A stretch of DNA of 64,000 nt from Polynucleobacter sp. 73C-SIWE (GTDB lineage Bacteria > Pseudomonadota > Gammaproteobacteria > Burkholderiales > Burkholderiaceae). The translations under genes and the position numbers were made by a program. The notes under the pieces are model-generated. The model worked only from the letters and a program-made list of their open reading frames with translations, had not been told where the DNA came from and searched no databases. Below are positions 61,952 through 64,000 of this stretch, piece after piece; position 1 is the first letter of the stretch, and every line of letters begins with the position of its first letter. The stretch spans positions 620,001 through 684,000 of the forward strand of contig NZ_JACVOK010000002.1 in the NCBI RefSeq assembly GCF_018882465.1, given 5' to 3'.

Positions 61952-64000
61952 TTAAACCAACTTAATGCCGCTGTTTTTCAATGGCACTGTACGCAAGCGT
62001 TTACCAGTTGCACGATAGAACGCATTGAGTACTGCTGGCGCTGCAACTGCAATTGTTGGTTCACCAACGCCACCCCAGTCCTTGCCACCACCTTGGATGA
62101 CAATGGTTTCAACAGGCGGCATTTGATATAAACGAATAGAGCCAAAGGTATCAAAGTTCTTTTGTACAACCGCACCTTTTTCGATGGTGATCTCTTCTTC
62201 GAATAGGGCTGAAAGGCCATAGACAAATGAACCAGACACCTGACGTGCAACTTGAGCTGGATTAACCACAAAACCTGGGTCTGTAGCAGCCACGATGCGA
62301 TGAATCTTCACTTCATTACCATTTTTTACAGAGAGTTCACAAGCAGCGGCAACATAGCTACCAAACGATCTCATTTGTGCAAGGCCACGGAATACACCTG
62401 GTGCAGCCGGCTTAGTCCAGCCAATACCATCGGCAACAGCATTTAATACTGCGATCGCACGTGGGTAGTTCTGCATATGCTTACGACGGAACTCTACTGC
62501 ATCCATACCGGTTGCTTCTGCCATTTCATCCATGAAGGTTTCGATAAAGATCGCATTCTGATTCACGTTCACGCCACGCCAGAATCCTGGTGGGACATGG
62601 GTATTACGCATCGCGTGATCAATATGGAGATTTGGGAAGCTATAGGTAATGCCATGCTCGCCAATTTGGTCTAGACCTTGGTATACAACAGGGTCCTTAC
62701 CTTTATTGGTTGCAACAACGGCTGGGCGTACTGCTGACAAAATAGACTGGCCAGACAAGCGCATATTGAGGCCTGTCACGTTCTTTTTATCATCGATAGC
62801 GGCAGTCATCTTGCACATCATGACCGGATGGTAACGACCTTGCGTCATATCCTCTTCACGAGTCCAGATCAACTTCACCGGGGTACCGGGCATCTGCTTA
62901 GCGATATTCACCGCCTGAGTGGTGTAGTCCTGAAAGGCACCACGACGACCAAAGCCACCACCGAGGTTGACTTTATAGACATTACATTTATCTGCAGGCA
63001 AACCTGAGGCAGCAATCACAGCGGCTAGTGATGCTTCACCGTCTTGTGTTGGCACCCATGCCTCACAAGAATCAGCTGTCCACTTTGCAGTGGCAGTTTG
63101 CGGCTCTAAGGTAGCGTGATTTAAGAATGGATAGAAGTAAGTGGCTTCAATCTTTTTAGATGCGCTAGAGAGTGCTGCATTGACATCGCCGTTAGTATTA
63201 CCTACAAATGTATCGCTAGCATTCAAGCCCTCTTCTAGCATCTTCTTAATGGAAGCACTAGACACATTCTCATTCGGACTGCTTTCCCAAACGATATTCA
63301 CTTGATCCAATGCAGTCTTGGCTTGCCAGAAAGTATCGGCTATTACTGCAACTGCAGTATCGCCAACCTGAACTACCTTTCTAACGCCCTTCATGCTTTG
63401 GGCTTTAGCAGCGTCATAGCTCTTTACTTTGCTACCAAACACAGGTGACTCTTTAATGGTTGCAGTCAACATGCCGGGCAACTTCAAATCAATGGCGTAA
63501 ATTTGCTTACCAGTGACCTTGTCGGCCGTTCCGTCAATACGATTGACAGACTTACCAATCAACTTCCACTCTTTTGGATCCTTGAGTGGAACTTCCTTTG
63601 GAACTTCTAATTGAGAGGCAGCAACAGACACCTTACCAAAGGTAGTTTTGCGACCAGATGGTGTGTGGGTGATCACGCTATTCTTTGCTACACATTCAGA
63701 AGCTGGCACATTCCATTGGTTTGCTGCTGCTTGAACCAACATGATGCGTGCTGCTGCACCGCCTTTACGAACATATTGCTCTGAAGTACGAATACCACGG
63801 CTACCACCAGTAGAGTAGCTACCCCAAACTTTATTACGCTTGAGATTTTCGGCAGGAGATGGATAGTCATAAGAAACTTTTTTCCAATCACATTCCAACT
63901 CTTCAGCAACCATTTGAGCTAAACCAGTAATCGTGCCTTGGCCCATTTCTGAGCGAACGATACGCACAACCACATCATCGTTTGGCTTAACTACTACCCA
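61952..64000 (-). CDS. Molybdopterin oxidoreductase large subunit, IorB-like (cut by window edge)
   Basis: The frame runs from the right edge (WVVV...) to a stop at 61952; the N-terminus is outside. It is of the xanthine-oxidase family, beta-subunit/IorB type, with VRSEMGQGTITGLAQMVAEE, GGGFGRRGAFQDYTTQAVN and GGGKDWGGVGEPTI, the last with the conserved Glu. Such enzymes hydroxylate aldehydes or N-heterocycles. The partner small subunit and the true start lie beyond 64000. Closeness to soxX suggests one transcript, but the functional link is unclear. Confidence 0.88.
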   Translation of the reverse strand, partial: WVVVKPNDDVVVRIVRSEMGQGTITGLAQMVAEELECDWKKVSYDYPSPAENLKRNKVWGSYSTGGSRGIRTSEQYVRKGGAAARIMLVQAAANQWNVPASECVAKNSVITHTPSGRKTTFGKVSVAASQLEVPKEVPLKDPKEWKLIGKSVNRIDGTADKVTGKQIYAIDLKLPGMLTATIKESPVFGSKVKSYDAAKAQSMKGVRKVVQVGDTAVAVIADTFWQAKTALDQVNIVWESSPNENVSSASIKKMLEEGLNASDTFVGNTNGDVNAALSSASKKIEATYFYPFLNHATLEPQTATAKWTADSCEAWVPTQDGEASLAAVIAASGLPADKCNVYKVNLGGGFGRRGAFQDYTTQAVNIAKQMPGTPVKLIWTREEDMTQGRYHPVMMCKMTAAIDDKKNVTGLNMRLSGQSILSAVRPAVVATNKGKDPVVYQGLDQIGEHGITYSFPNLHIDHAMRNTHVPPGFWRGVNVNQNAIFIETFMDEMAEATGMDAVEFRRKHMQNYPRAIAVLNAVADGIGWTKPAAPGVFRGLAQMRSFGSYVAAACELSVKNGNEVKIHRIVAATDPGFVVNPAQVARQVSGSFVYGLSALFEEEITIEKGAVVQKNFDTFGSIRLYQMPPVETIVIQGGGKDWGGVGEPTIAVAAPAVLNAFYRATGKRLRTVPLKNSGIKLV

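Overview
The window looks like chromosomal DNA of a flagellated betaproteobacterium of the order Burkholderiales. Its rather low G+C, its gene set (thiosulfate-oxidising sox genes, NAD-linked formate dehydrogenase, acetyl-CoA synthetase, TonB-ExbB-ExbD, a compact fli/flg locus) and its protein style fit a freshwater Polynucleobacter-like bacterium. That name is an inference; no rRNA or marker comparison was possible.

Layout. (1) 1-6361: flgBCDEFGHI on the minus strand (flgI is cut by the window edge), divergent from flgA. (2) 6367-10829: flgM and three short flagellin-type genes on the plus strand, with two clear sigma-28 promoters, then a possible FliS and a TPR protein. (3) 11130-14051: an A+T-rich plus-strand trio (epimerase, C-methyltransferase-type enzyme, glycosyltransferase). 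It converges on two minus-strand glycosyltransferase-type genes (14195-17469) that sit directly behind fliR; together these may decorate flagellin. (4) 17475-31160: a minus-strand fli block, fliFGHIJK - BLUF photoreceptor - unknown gene - fliLMNOPQR, preceded by fliT, a second FliK-like gene and an FhlB-like gene, with fliE divergent. (5) 31282-36226: a minus-strand signalling stretch with a NarL-type response regulator, two degenerate EAL-HDOD proteins, an isolated histidine-kinase DHp-like domain and small unknown proteins. (6) 36723-39103: an orphan flagellin with its own sigma-28 promoter, unknown genes and a HicBA-like toxin-antitoxin pair. (7) 39122-64000: metabolism and envelope. This part holds nadB, a fused fdsGB plus fdsA, a DUF748 protein, tRNA-Ser(GGA), acs, class I fumarase, murI-tonB-exbB-exbD, tRNA-Leu(TAA), a penicillin-acylase-family hydrolase, purU, and an iorB-like gene followed by soxXYZA.

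How it fits together. Basal body, hook, export apparatus and C-ring are nearly complete here; flhA, flhB, fliD, flgJKL, motAB and che genes are not in view. Late genes are marked by sigma-28 promoters and gated by FlgM. The most unusual points are a stand-alone BLUF blue-light sensor inside the fli operon, two degenerate EAL-HDOD proteins and a lone DHp domain in the adjacent locus, and a family of very short flagellins sharing a cysteine. A light-responsive, c-di-GMP-like control of motility is a plausible but untested hypothesis.
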